Shown: positions 1 to 5,788 of the stretch, in pieces
How positions within the stretch are numbered: the first letter of the stretch is position 1
Layout: the number at the start of each line of letters is the position of its first letter
Assembly (NCBI GenBank): GCA_042088665.1
Contig: JBELMB010000218.1
Location: 1-8,428, forward strand
Origin: JBELMB01 sp042088665
Lineage (GTDB): Bacteria > Pseudomonadota > Alphaproteobacteria > Rhodobacterales > Rhodobacteraceae
DNA: 8,428 bases
Direction of reading: 5' to 3'
Notes under the pieces: generated by a model
Told to the model about the DNA's origin: nothing
Seen by the model: only the letters and a program-made list of their open reading frames with translations
Database searches by the model: none
Translations under genes and position numbers: made by a program

Positions 1-11
1 TCAAAGCGATA

Positions 12-45
12 GCCCGCCAAAGCGGGCAAGAACGGGCGACTTTTT
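12..45 (+). terminator. Possible plus-strand terminator hairpin 1
   Basis: GCCCGC at 12-17 and GCGGGC at 22-27 form a perfect 6-bp stem with a CAAA loop. The T5 run comes only at 41-45, thirteen bases after the stem. A second CGGGC at 33-37 could pair with the left arm instead and bring the stem closer to the T run. The distance makes this weak as a classical intrinsic terminator. On the minus strand no T run follows, so it does not look like the terminator of the minus-strand operon. Confidence 0.3.
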
Positions 46-54
46 CAACGGAAT

Positions 55-75
55 CGGCTCAGAGCCGCCATTTTT
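55..75 (+). terminator. Possible plus-strand terminator hairpin 2
   Basis: CGGCT at 55-59 pairs with AGCCG at 63-67 around a CAG loop. A T5 run follows at 71-75, only three bases after the stem. The layout fits a small rho-independent terminator on the plus strand, although a 5-bp stem is short. It would stop a transcript entering from left of the window. Its orientation is wrong for the minus-strand operon. Confidence 0.35.
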
Positions 76-156
76 CGTACTGCAGAGAGCCAAGCGGCCT
101 TGACTGAGGATGTCGCCCCCATACGTAACCGCCCCCTTGAATGGCCATCCGGCGCT

Positions 157-765
157 CTAGTCGGTCTGGGTCGGCCGCGCGATGGGAAACACCTGGTCGA
201 TGATCGCGTAATCCATGTAGCCCAGGCGCGACAGGGGGCGGATCCGGGTGATGTCCAGCATGCCGTCCTCGATCACCGCGTCGTCGATATGGATGCCCAC
301 GACCTCGCCAAACATGACCTCGGAGCGTGCCTTGGTGCCATCCCGCGCGGTCAGCGGCACGACGCAGTTCAGCACGCATTCCAAGGCCACCGGCGAGGCC
401 GCCACGCGCGGCACGGCCACGTTGCGGCAAGGGGCCTTTTCCAGCCCTGCACGTTCAAACTCGTCCACGCCCGGCGCAAAAGAGGCGGAGGTCAGGTTCA
501 TCGCGTCCTGCAAGGCCGCCACCGACATGTTCACCACAAATTCGCCCGTGGCTTCGATGTTCGTCTGGCTGTCCTTGCGACCGGCGGAGGAGAACATGAC
601 GAAGGGCGGCGCGCCCGATACGGCATTGAAAAAGCTGTAGGGCGCAAGGTTCGCAATGCCGTCGGGCGACAGGCTGGATATCCAGCCGATGGGGCGCGGC
701 ACCACCAAGGCGGTCCATGGTGAATGGGCCAGCCCATGGTCTTCGGTTCTGGGGTCGTAGAACAT
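157..765 (-). CDS. Flavin reductase-like FMN-binding protein
   Basis: A protein of 202 aa with the features of the flavin reductase-like split-barrel family. The block at residues 24-58 (RPIGWISSL, then NLAPYSFFN, then PPFVMF) is the typical FMN-binding core, followed by K64-DSQTNI and TGEFVVN at about 73-79. Family members bind FMN or FAD and are often NAD(P)H:flavin oxidoreductases that feed reduced flavin to a separate monooxygenase. Others have different or unknown roles, so the exact reaction is open. It is the last gene of the five-gene minus-strand operon, starting 12 nt after the CMD gene stops. A G-rich stretch just before the ATG may be a weak ribosome binding site. No monooxygenase is encoded in the window, so its partner, if any, lies elsewhere. 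Confidence 0.88.
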   Translation of the reverse strand: MFYDPRTEDHGLAHSPWTALVVPRPIGWISSLSPDGIANLAPYSFFNAVSGAPPFVMFSSAGRKDSQTNIEATGEFVVNMSVAALQDAMNLTSASFAPGVDEFERAGLEKAPCRNVAVPRVAASPVALECVLNCVVPLTARDGTKARSEVMFGEVVGIHIDDAVIEDGMLDITRIRPLSRLGYMDYAIIDQVFPIARPTQTD

Positions 766-777
766 GTGCGGCCCCCG

Positions 778-1386
778 CTACTCCGCCGCAGTGCGCCGCG
801 GGCTGACCGGAAGGGTGGTCCGGGAAGGCGGGTCGCTGTTCAGCTCGGCCGGGATGTGATCGGGAAGCGGGATGCGGTGCGCGTTCAACGTCATCGCCAC
901 CATGGAGTAGTAGCCCAACAGGGCCGTCAGTTCAACGGCGCCCAGGGTATCCCAGCGATTCAGCACTGCGGCATAGGTGGCATCGCTCACTTTGCCGTTT
1001 TCCAGTAATTCGCGACTGAATTCATAGACTTCGCGCGCAGACTCATCGGTGAAATCAGGCAATCTGCCCAAGCGGACCGCCTCGATCACAGCCTCGTCCA
1101 GGCCAGCCTTGCGCGCAGCACCGGCGTGAATTGTCCATTCAAGCTCGCTGTTCCAATGACGCGCCGCCACCAGAATGGCGAGCTCGTTCAGATTGGTGGG
1201 CAGAGAGGTCTCATAGCGCAAGACCTGCCCCAAGGCCTGCCAACGGTCGGCCAGCGCCGGATTGTGAAGCGCTGCGCGCAGCGGTCCCACCAGGGTTCCG
1301 CGCGGTCCGCTGACGATCTTGTCATAGACCGTTTTCTGGGCCTCGTTCATTTCCTCGGGGGCAGGCAGCGGGATTCGCGGGGCCAT
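778..1386 (-). CDS. Carboxymuconolactone decarboxylase family protein, cysteine-free
   Basis: A 202-aa, largely helical protein of the CMD/AhpD-like superfamily. The recognisable core is residues 65-95, with NELAILVAARHW and then E83-W84-xx-H87, matching the usual pattern of a Glu followed by EW..H and a small-residue helix. A long Pro/Ser/Arg-rich tail begins near residue 180. The protein contains no cysteine, so the CxxC redox chemistry of AhpD peroxidase partners is ruled out. Relatives include 4-carboxymuconolactone decarboxylase of the beta-ketoadipate pathway, but many members are uncharacterised and the substrate cannot be assigned. The start shares one base with the CoA-transferase stop (TGATG), and GGAGG lies ten bases upstream at 1397-1401, so translation is probably coupled. 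Its place in the operon suggests a role in the same catabolic route. Confidence 0.85.
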   Translation of the reverse strand: MAPRIPLPAPEEMNEAQKTVYDKIVSGPRGTLVGPLRAALHNPALADRWQALGQVLRYETSLPTNLNELAILVAARHWNSELEWTIHAGAARKAGLDEAVIEAVRLGRLPDFTDESAREVYEFSRELLENGKVSDATYAAVLNRWDTLGAVELTALLGYYSMVAMTLNAHRIPLPDHIPAELNSDPPSRTTLPVSPRRTAAE

Positions 1387-2582
1387 CAGTTTCCGGCCTC
1401 CGTTTTGAGACCCAACTCTTCCAGTATCGCATCCGTATGCTCGCCAAGCAGGGGCGGCGGCCGATCAAAGCTGAGCGCGGCGCGGTCAAATCGCATCGGG
1501 CTGACGACCGACGGAACGGTTCCGGACAGCGGATGTGGCAAGTCGCGCAGCATCTGACGATGTTGAACCTGCCCCTCGGCAAAGACCATCGGCACCGTGT
1601 TTATCGGGCCGCAGGGTACCTTTTCCATACCGAATATCTTGAGCCAGACGGCAAGATCCTTTTGCTGCAATTGCGCGCAGATCAGCGGATGCAGGGTGTG
1701 CAGGTTCCTGACCCGTTCGCGGTTGGTAACATAGCGGTCGTCCTGCGCCAGTTCAGGCCGCCCGATGGCCACCGCAAAGCGCTGGAACTGTTCGTCATTG
1801 CCGACAGCCAGCACGATATGGCCATCGCGGACAGGAAAGACATCCTGAGGCTGGATGTTGGGATGCTTGTTGCCGCGCCGGATCGGCGTTTCGCCTGAGA
1901 CAAGATGGTTCATCGCCTGATTGGCCAGCATCGCGGTGGCGACGTCAAGCATGGCGATGTCAATCGTCTCGCCCTTGCCGCTTTGGCTGCGCTCGGCGAG
2001 GGCCGCGAGCACGGAGATGGCGGCATACATGCCGGTCATGATATCGACGATCGGGACACCCACCTTTTGCGGGCCGCCACCGGGTTCGTCGTCCGGGGCA
2101 CCGGTGACGCTCATCAATCCGCCCATGGCCTGGATCATGAAATCATAGGCCACGTCATTTGCACGTGGGCCGTCCTGGCCAAAGCCGGTGATGGAGCAAA
2201 AGATCAGTTCGGGATTTACGGCTTTCAGGTCATCTGGTCCAATCCCGTAGCGCTCCAGCGTGCCCACCTTGAAGTTTTCCAGCACGATGTCGGATTTGGT
2301 GGCCAGCGCCTTGATGGTGGCTTGCCCTTCGGGCGAGGCAATGTCGATCTCGACCGATTTCTTGCCGCGATTGACCGACAGGTAGTAGCCCGATTCCGCG
2401 GTATCCTTGCCGTTCTTGTCCTTGAGATAGGGAGGTCCCCATTTGCGGGTGTCATCGCCCGTGCCCGCGCGTTCGACCTTGATGACCTCGGCACCGAGAT
2501 CCGCAAGAATTTGACCAGCCCAGGGCCCGGCCATGATCCGGGATAGGTCCAGCACGCGGATGTGTTTCAAAGGTCCAGTCAT
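1386..2582 (-). CDS. CaiB/BaiF family CoA-transferase
   Basis: At 398 aa it has the normal length for class III CoA-transferases. The N-terminus reads VLDLSRIMAGP...LADLGAEVIKVE, the hallmark opening of the family, followed by the NRGKKS block near 71-76. The likely catalytic Asp is D180 in VGVPIVDIMTG, equivalent to the Asp that forms the aspartyl-CoA anhydride in formyl-CoA transferase. These interlocked-dimer enzymes move CoA from a donor thioester to a carboxylic acid in the cytoplasm. Some relatives are alpha-methylacyl-CoA racemases, but those carry a His-Asp pair where this protein has N142-D143, so transferase is more likely. It probably activates the pathway substrate or an intermediate, since no acyl-CoA ligase is present in the window. 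Its start overlaps the GST stop by four bases (ATGA), and it overlaps the next gene by one base. Confidence 0.93.
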   Translation of the reverse strand: MTGPLKHIRVLDLSRIMAGPWAGQILADLGAEVIKVERAGTGDDTRKWGPPYLKDKNGKDTAESGYYLSVNRGKKSVEIDIASPEGQATIKALATKSDIVLENFKVGTLERYGIGPDDLKAVNPELIFCSITGFGQDGPRANDVAYDFMIQAMGGLMSVTGAPDDEPGGGPQKVGVPIVDIMTGMYAAISVLAALAERSQSGKGETIDIAMLDVATAMLANQAMNHLVSGETPIRRGNKHPNIQPQDVFPVRDGHIVLAVGNDEQFQRFAVAIGRPELAQDDRYVTNRERVRNLHTLHPLICAQLQQKDLAVWLKIFGMEKVPCGPINTVPMVFAEGQVQHRQMLRDLPHPLSGTVPSVVSPMRFDRAALSFDRPPPLLGEHTDAILEELGLKTEAGN

Positions 2583-3253
2583 GAGGGTGTCCCGTAGCTA
2601 AAAGAAGGCGTTTCGTCCGCAGGACCGCTAGGTCCGGCACCATCGTCCACGATCGCGGTGGCAGCAACGGAGGGGCGCTTTTTGACCTCTGCATACCAGG
2701 CCGCGAGGCCCGGAAGGGCGGTTTTCCAGCCGCAGTCGGCATAGCGGAAATCGAGCTGCCCCAGCGCGCAGACAACCGAAATCTGACCCAACCCAAAGGC
2801 CGTTTGGGCCAGATCAGTGCTTTCCTCTTCCAGAAGGGCGAGGGCTGCGCGGCTCTTGGTCTCGAAGGCGGCAAGGATGACCGGGTCAGCCCGCTCGCCG
2901 CGCCCCCGTTCGGTGCGCCAGAGCAGCAGGATATCCGTCAGCCCGTCGCCCAGAGCCTGCCAGCGCAGGTGTTTGATCCGTGTGTCCGGGTCAGTTGGCA
3001 GCAGGTCGTTGCGGCCTGCCTGCGTGATCAGATAGTCGCAAATCACCCGCGAATCGAACAGCTTGCGACCGTCATCAGTGATCAAGGCGGGGATCTTGCC
3101 CAATGGATTGTCGGCAAGAATGTCGGGGTTCGGCGGTGCTGCAAAGACCGCGACAGAGCGGATGCGCTCCACCTTGTCTATCAGGCCCAATTCCTCCAGA
3201 ACGATGTTGACCTTGCGCACGAAGGGCGAGCGCGGGGACCAGTGCAATTTCAT
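2579..3253 (-). CDS. Glutathione S-transferase family protein
   Basis: A 224-aa protein with the two-domain GST layout. The thioredoxin-like N-terminal domain (1 to about 80) has SPRSPFVRKV at 6-15, with S6 or S9 as candidate catalytic serine, then NPLGKIPAL with the cis-proline P55, and D67-S68-R69, which normally binds the gamma-glutamyl part of glutathione. The helical C-terminal domain holds an F-L-x-Q-IS motif near 155 and PGLAAWY...RPS, followed by about 25 low-complexity residues. I place the start at 3253: GGAGG lies nine bases upstream at 3263-3267, and the ATG overlaps the hydrolase stop as ATGA. An upstream in-frame ATG at 3298 would extend the protein by 15 residues that do not resemble a GST. 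In catabolic operons such enzymes catalyse glutathione-dependent isomerisation, ether cleavage or dehalogenation. Which of these applies cannot be told here. Confidence 0.88.
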   Translation of the reverse strand: MKLHWSPRSPFVRKVNIVLEELGLIDKVERIRSVAVFAAPPNPDILADNPLGKIPALITDDGRKLFDSRVICDYLITQAGRNDLLPTDPDTRIKHLRWQALGDGLTDILLLWRTERGRGERADPVILAAFETKSRAALALLEEESTDLAQTAFGLGQISVVCALGQLDFRYADCGWKTALPGLAAWYAEVKKRPSVAATAIVDDGAGPSGPADETPSFSYGTPS

Positions 3254-4083
3254 GCAGACACGCCTCCGAAGGTGGTTTCCAGAAAGCCGGACAGACACGC
3301 AGTGAACGCCGCAGGCTGTTCAAAGCAGGGGACATGGCCCGCGTTTTCAATGACATGCATCTGCGCCCCGGCGATGGCGGGTTTCAGTTTTGTCGCCATG
3401 CCTTCCGGCATCGCGCCGTCCTGCGCCCCTGCCAGCAGAAGCGTGGGGCAGGCGATATGCGCCAATTCGTCGGCGTAGTCGTAGTCCATCAGGGCCGTCG
3501 CGCAGGTTTCGAACCCTTCGAAAGGCGTGGTGGCAATCATGTGTATCAGGCTGTTCCGTGTCTGGGGACTGCTCGTTTCGGTCAGCCATCGCGCTGCCGT
3601 GGCGGCGGCAAAGGCCTGCATGCCGGAACTGCGCGCAGTCTCGATCCGTTCGGCCCATCCGGCAGCCCCACCCGGAGCGGTCCTGGCCTGTCCATCCGAG
3701 AAAACCAGAGCGGCAAAGCGTCCCGCAGCCTGGCTATGGGCGGCCAGCCCAGTGGGCACGCCCATCGACAAGCCCACATAGACAGCCCGCTGGACGCCTG
3801 CTGCGTCCATGACTGCCAAAAGATCGGCCCCGAGGTCGTCGAAATCGACCGGCTTGCCCGGCACGCTTGATCCTCCGTGCCCTGCCTGATCGTAGCGCAG
3901 TATTCCGTAGCGCCCACCAAGGGCCTGCGCCTGTGCGCGCCAGATCGTCAGATCCGTCACAAGCGAATTGCCGAACACAAGCCATGGCGCATTTGCTGCG
4001 GAGGGCGGAGTTGACTGCGCGTTGAGGACGTAGCCGTCACGCGGTACCGTGAATTTCGTAGTGACGAGGTCCGGAATTGTCAT
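3250..4083 (-). CDS. Alpha/beta hydrolase, 3-oxoadipate enol-lactonase-like
   Basis: A 277-aa alpha/beta-hydrolase fold protein. The catalytic triad is readable: nucleophile S106 in GLSMG, D222 in LAGAQDGAMP, and H250 in NAGHVPCFEQP. The oxyanion-hole strand reads FGNSLVTDLTIW at 37-48, closely like the SNSLGTDL..W stretch of 3-oxoadipate enol-lactonases (PcaD), and YDQAGHGGSS at 64-73 fits the same group. A hydrolytic opening of an enol-lactone or a C-C or ester hydrolysis is therefore plausible. No other pca gene is clear in the window, so I do not give it the symbol pcaD. It is the first gene of the minus-strand operon and faces the MaoC gene across a 96-bp divergent gap. Its ribosome site is weak, with an AGGA about twelve bases upstream. 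Confidence 0.85.
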   Translation of the reverse strand: MTIPDLVTTKFTVPRDGYVLNAQSTPPSAANAPWLVFGNSLVTDLTIWRAQAQALGGRYGILRYDQAGHGGSSVPGKPVDFDDLGADLLAVMDAAGVQRAVYVGLSMGVPTGLAAHSQAAGRFAALVFSDGQARTAPGGAAGWAERIETARSSGMQAFAAATAARWLTETSSPQTRNSLIHMIATTPFEGFETCATALMDYDYADELAHIACPTLLLAGAQDGAMPEGMATKLKPAIAGAQMHVIENAGHVPCFEQPAAFTACLSGFLETTFGGVSA

Positions 4084-4105
4084 CGCGTGTCGGTGTCCTG
4101 CTTCA

Positions 4106-4134
4106 TTGACTGCATAAAAAGCTAGTTATATGGT
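4106..4134 (+). promoter_or_regulatory. Predicted promoter of the MaoC gene
   Basis: TTGACT at 4106-4111 and TATGGT at 4129-4134 are separated by 17 bp and point toward the MaoC gene. The layout matches the promoter ahead of the ACAD genes: TTGAC, then AAAGCTAGTT, then the -10 box at the same offset within the repeated element. The -10 hexamer alone is only a four-of-six match, so the support comes mostly from that comparison. Confidence 0.5.
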
Positions 4135-4139
4135 TTTTT
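4116..4139. promoter_or_regulatory. Candidate operator, copy 1 (divergent gap)
   Basis: An imperfect inverted repeat centred at 4127/4128. The A5 run (4116-4120) faces a T run (4135-4139), with further symmetric pairs C4122-G4133 and A4124-T4131. From 4118 it reads AAAGCTAGTT then ATAT and matches copy 2 at 16 of 19 positions. It covers the -10 boxes of both opposing promoters, so a bound repressor could silence both operons. The size and symmetry would suit a dimeric TetR- or GntR-type regulator, but none is encoded here. Confidence 0.5.
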
Positions 4140-4152
4140 GTAGGACGTGCAA
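4125..4152 (-). promoter_or_regulatory. Predicted promoter of the minus-strand operon
   Basis: Read on the minus strand, TTGCAC at 4152-4147 is a candidate -35 box. TATAAC at 4130-4125 is a strong -10 match (five of six), with a 16-bp spacer. Transcription would start near 4118, leaving a leader of about 35 nt before the hydrolase ATG. The -10 box lies inside the inverted-repeat element at 4116-4139. This is a consensus match only. Confidence 0.5.
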
Positions 4153-4165
4153 TTGTGATTTCGTC

Positions 4166-4173
4166 AAAAGGAG
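4166..4173 (+). promoter_or_regulatory. Ribosome binding site for the GTG-start MaoC gene
   Basis: AAAAGGAG lies six bases before the GTG at 4180. It supports that non-ATG start. No in-frame ATG occurs near the N-terminus, upstream of the conserved hot-dog motif. Confidence 0.7.
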
Positions 4174-4179
4174 CTCTGC

Positions 4180-4638
4180 GTGCTCACTCTACAAACACCG
4201 GCTGCGTTCAGTGATCACGTGGGCGCCCGACTGGGGCCGACCGCATGGCGGCGCGTTTCGCAGTCTGAGATTGACGCCTTCGCAAGGCTGACAGGGGATG
4301 ATCATTGGGTGCATGTCGACACAGAGCGTGCAGCGCGCGAAGCACCGGGGGGGCGAACGATCGCCCATGGGCTCTATGTTCTGTCGCTCATCCCGGAATG
4401 GCAGCGCAGCCTCTTTCGGATTGAGAAACGCGGCGCGGGTCTGAGTTACGGATATGATCGCGTGCGGTTTGTGGCCCAGATCGCGGTCGATGCACAGATC
4501 CGCTTGCTGCAGACGATCACTGCAGCGCAGCCGCACAGAATGGGTACGCGCGTGTCGCTGACATCGACAATCGAGGTCGGCACCGAAGGGAAAACGGCAA
4601 TCGTCGCCGACGTCATCCTGTTGATCACATCCGAATAG
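4180..4638 (+). CDS. MaoC-like hot-dog dehydratase/enoyl-CoA hydratase
   Basis: A 152-aa single-hot-dog protein of the MaoC/NodN type. The hydratase motif is clear: FARLTGDDHWVHVD at 34-47 places the catalytic pair D40 and H45 five residues apart, as in R-specific enoyl-CoA hydratases. GRTIAHGLYVLSL at 58-70 is the matching second motif. The enzyme should add water to a 2-enoyl-CoA, usually giving the (R)-3-hydroxyacyl-CoA. The start is a GTG at 4180, preceded by AAAAGGAG at 4166-4173 with a six-base gap. It is the first plus-strand gene after the divergent promoter. Since the FadB-like protein also has a hydratase domain, this enzyme may handle a different intermediate, such as the side chain or a ring-derived enoyl-CoA (inference). 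Confidence 0.88.
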   Translation: MLTLQTPAAFSDHVGARLGPTAWRRVSQSEIDAFARLTGDDHWVHVDTERAAREAPGGRTIAHGLYVLSLIPEWQRSLFRIEKRGAGLSYGYDRVRFVAQIAVDAQIRLLQTITAAQPHRMGTRVSLTSTIEVGTEGKTAIVADVILLITSE

Positions 4639-4663
4639 GCCCGTTGCGGCAAGGCTGGAACTG

Positions 4664-4693
4664 TTGACATGTCCTTAAAGCTAGTTTTATAGC
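4664..4693 (+). promoter_or_regulatory. Predicted promoter of the ACAD/FadB-like operon
   Basis: A perfect -35 consensus TTGACA at 4664-4669 is followed, after 18 bp, by TATAGC at 4688-4693. A start of transcription near 4700 would give a leader of about 20 nt before the GTG at 4721. The gap to the MaoC gene contains no obvious terminator, so read-through from the MaoC promoter is also possible. Confidence 0.55.
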
Positions 4694-4697
4694 TTAA
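4675..4697. promoter_or_regulatory. Candidate operator, copy 2 (upstream of the ACAD genes)
   Basis: AAGCTA at 4678-4683 and TAGCTT at 4690-4695 form a perfect inverted repeat with a six-base GTTTTA spacer, and the outermost T4676 and A4697 also pair. It is aligned with copy 1 over 16 of 19 bases and covers the spacer and -10 box of the promoter. The better symmetry suggests this is the stronger site of the two. Confidence 0.55.
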
Positions 4698-4706
4698 CTG
4701 ATTTGC

Positions 4707-4713
4707 AAAGGAA
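4707..4713 (+). promoter_or_regulatory. Ribosome binding site deciding the small ACAD start
   Basis: AAAGGAA sits seven bases before the GTG at 4721. This favours the GTG over the in-frame TTG at 4703, which would overlap the site and lie almost at the predicted transcription start. Confidence 0.65.
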
Positions 4714-4720
4714 TCCCTGC

Positions 4721-5788
4721 GTGCAGCAAGTGCCAGACGATAAGGCCGAAAACATCCGCTTGCTGTCCGAAAGCGCGAGCGCCGTGGTGCCGGATGATGG
4801 CTCCCTGGATCGGATCCGGGCGGCGCGGTTCCAAGGTTCTGGCTATTCCCGCGATGTCTGGAGAACGTTTGCCGAAATGGGCTGGCTCGGCCTTCGCGTC
4901 AGCGAAGGGGCCGGGGGATCGGCGCTTGGTGTCAGCGAAGCGATCGCCCTGACGCGGATTCTTGGTGCGGGACTGGTCCCGGAACCCTTCCTGCCTGGCC
5001 TGTTTGCCCTGAGCCTCATGGAGGCTGCCGGGGTTGAAGATACGATCGGGGCGGCCGTGCGCGGCGATGAGATCGTCGTGCCTGCATGGCAGTCTGCGCC
5101 AAACGCGATGGACACTGCGGGTGGCGTATCGGTTGCGGGCGGGCGGCTGAATGGCTCCAGGATCGCCGTTGCGGCGGGGGCCGATGTGTTTGCTGTGACC
5201 ACAGCTTGCGGTCTGGCGCTGGTACCGGGGGATGCGGAAGGTCTGGGGATCACGCAGGTGCAGATGCATGACGGGACCTTCTGGGCAGAGTTGCACTTCG
5301 ATGCCGTCGCCTGCGATATCCACCCCTGTCCGTCGATGCAGGATTGCCTTTACGAGGCCTTGCTGTTGCATGCGGGCTTTCTTCAGGGCACCGCCGAACG
5401 CGCGTTCGATATCACGCTGGACTACCTGCGCACGCGGTATCAATTCGACGTGCCGATTGGCAGCTTTCAGGCGCTTCAGCACCGCGCCACCGATATCAAG
5501 GTACATCTGGACCTGGCGCGCGCCGCAATCGACGCGGCGGCACGGGCGTCTGATCAGGGGCAGGCCGATGACCGGCTGCGGATGGCGATCCTGAGGGCGC
5601 GTGTCCGGGCGGGAGGTTTGGCCCGGCTCATGGCGCGCGAGGCAGTGCAGATGCACGGCGCCATCGGCTACACCGACGAGGCGGATATCGGCCTTTATGT
5701 CCGCAAGCTGTTGGTAGAAGCAGGCCAGTTCGCACCGGAGTATCAGTTGCGCGCCCGGTTCATGGCGCTTCGGGAGGCAGCTGCATGA
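4721..5788 (+). CDS. Acyl-CoA dehydrogenase, small non-canonical subunit
   Basis: A 355-aa ACAD-fold flavoprotein with a GTG start. The C-terminal half is recognisable: YLRTRYQFDVPIGSFQALQHR at 235-255 supplies the Arg and Gln/Phe contacts to the FAD pyrophosphate, and Q310-MHGAIGYTDE is the second ACAD motif with one Gly changed to Ala (A314). The middle domain is degenerate. The usual TEPxxGSD motif that contacts substrate and flavin is absent, replaced around 115-135 by a stretch with no match. No EGT/STE-type loop is seen near the C-terminus either. Such short proteins are typically partners in heteromeric dehydrogenases, for example ChsE1-ChsE2 of mycobacterial cholesterol side-chain degradation. 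The gene overlaps the next ACAD by four bases (ATGA), which supports a matched pair. It is the first gene after a dedicated promoter. Confidence 0.88.
   Translation: MQQVPDDKAENIRLLSESASAVVPDDGSLDRIRAARFQGSGYSRDVWRTFAEMGWLGLRVSEGAGGSALGVSEAIALTRILGAGLVPEPFLPGLFALSLMEAAGVEDTIGAAVRGDEIVVPAWQSAPNAMDTAGGVSVAGGRLNGSRIAVAAGADVFAVTTACGLALVPGDAEGLGITQVQMHDGTFWAELHFDAVACDIHPCPSMQDCLYEALLLHAGFLQGTAERAFDITLDYLRTRYQFDVPIGSFQALQHRATDIKVHLDLARAAIDAAARASDQGQADDRLRMAILRARVRAGGLARLMAREAVQMHGAIGYTDEADIGLYVRKLLVEAGQFAPEYQLRARFMALREAAA

Larger units (their letters stand above)
1..156. other. Non-coding left edge with two hairpins
   Basis: No convincing gene is visible in this stretch, which lies beyond the 3' end of the minus-strand operon. 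It contains two short GC-rich inverted repeats, each followed by a run of five T on the plus strand (listed separately). The rest, about 76-156, is featureless to me. A plus-strand gene may end just left of the window and converge on the operon, but this cannot be confirmed from what is given. Confidence 0.5.

Noticed and set aside
1..60. Left edge as the terminal repeat of an insertion sequence
   Set aside because: The inverted repeats are too short and local, and no transposase fragment or target duplication can be seen within the window.
100..723. A 207-codon plus-strand open frame at the left end
   Set aside because: It lies antisense to the flavin reductase-like gene and its product is Arg/His/Gly-rich without a domain.
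1386..2582. Alpha-methylacyl-CoA racemase as the identity of the CaiB-type protein
   Set aside because: The racemase His is replaced by N142, while the transferase Asp context around D180 is intact.
3254..3298. Upstream ATG at 3298 as the start of the GST gene
   Set aside because: The added 15 residues lie before the conserved beta strand of the GST fold. The ATG at 3253 has GGAGG at the right distance and an ATGA overlap.
4703..4720. In-frame TTG as the start of the small ACAD
   Set aside because: It overlaps the AAAGGAA ribosome site and lies about three bases from the predicted transcription start. The GTG at 4721 is correctly spaced.
4694..5656. A 320-codon minus-strand open frame opposite the small ACAD gene
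   Set aside because: Rich in Arg, His and Pro with no domain. It would also run through the predicted promoter and operator region.
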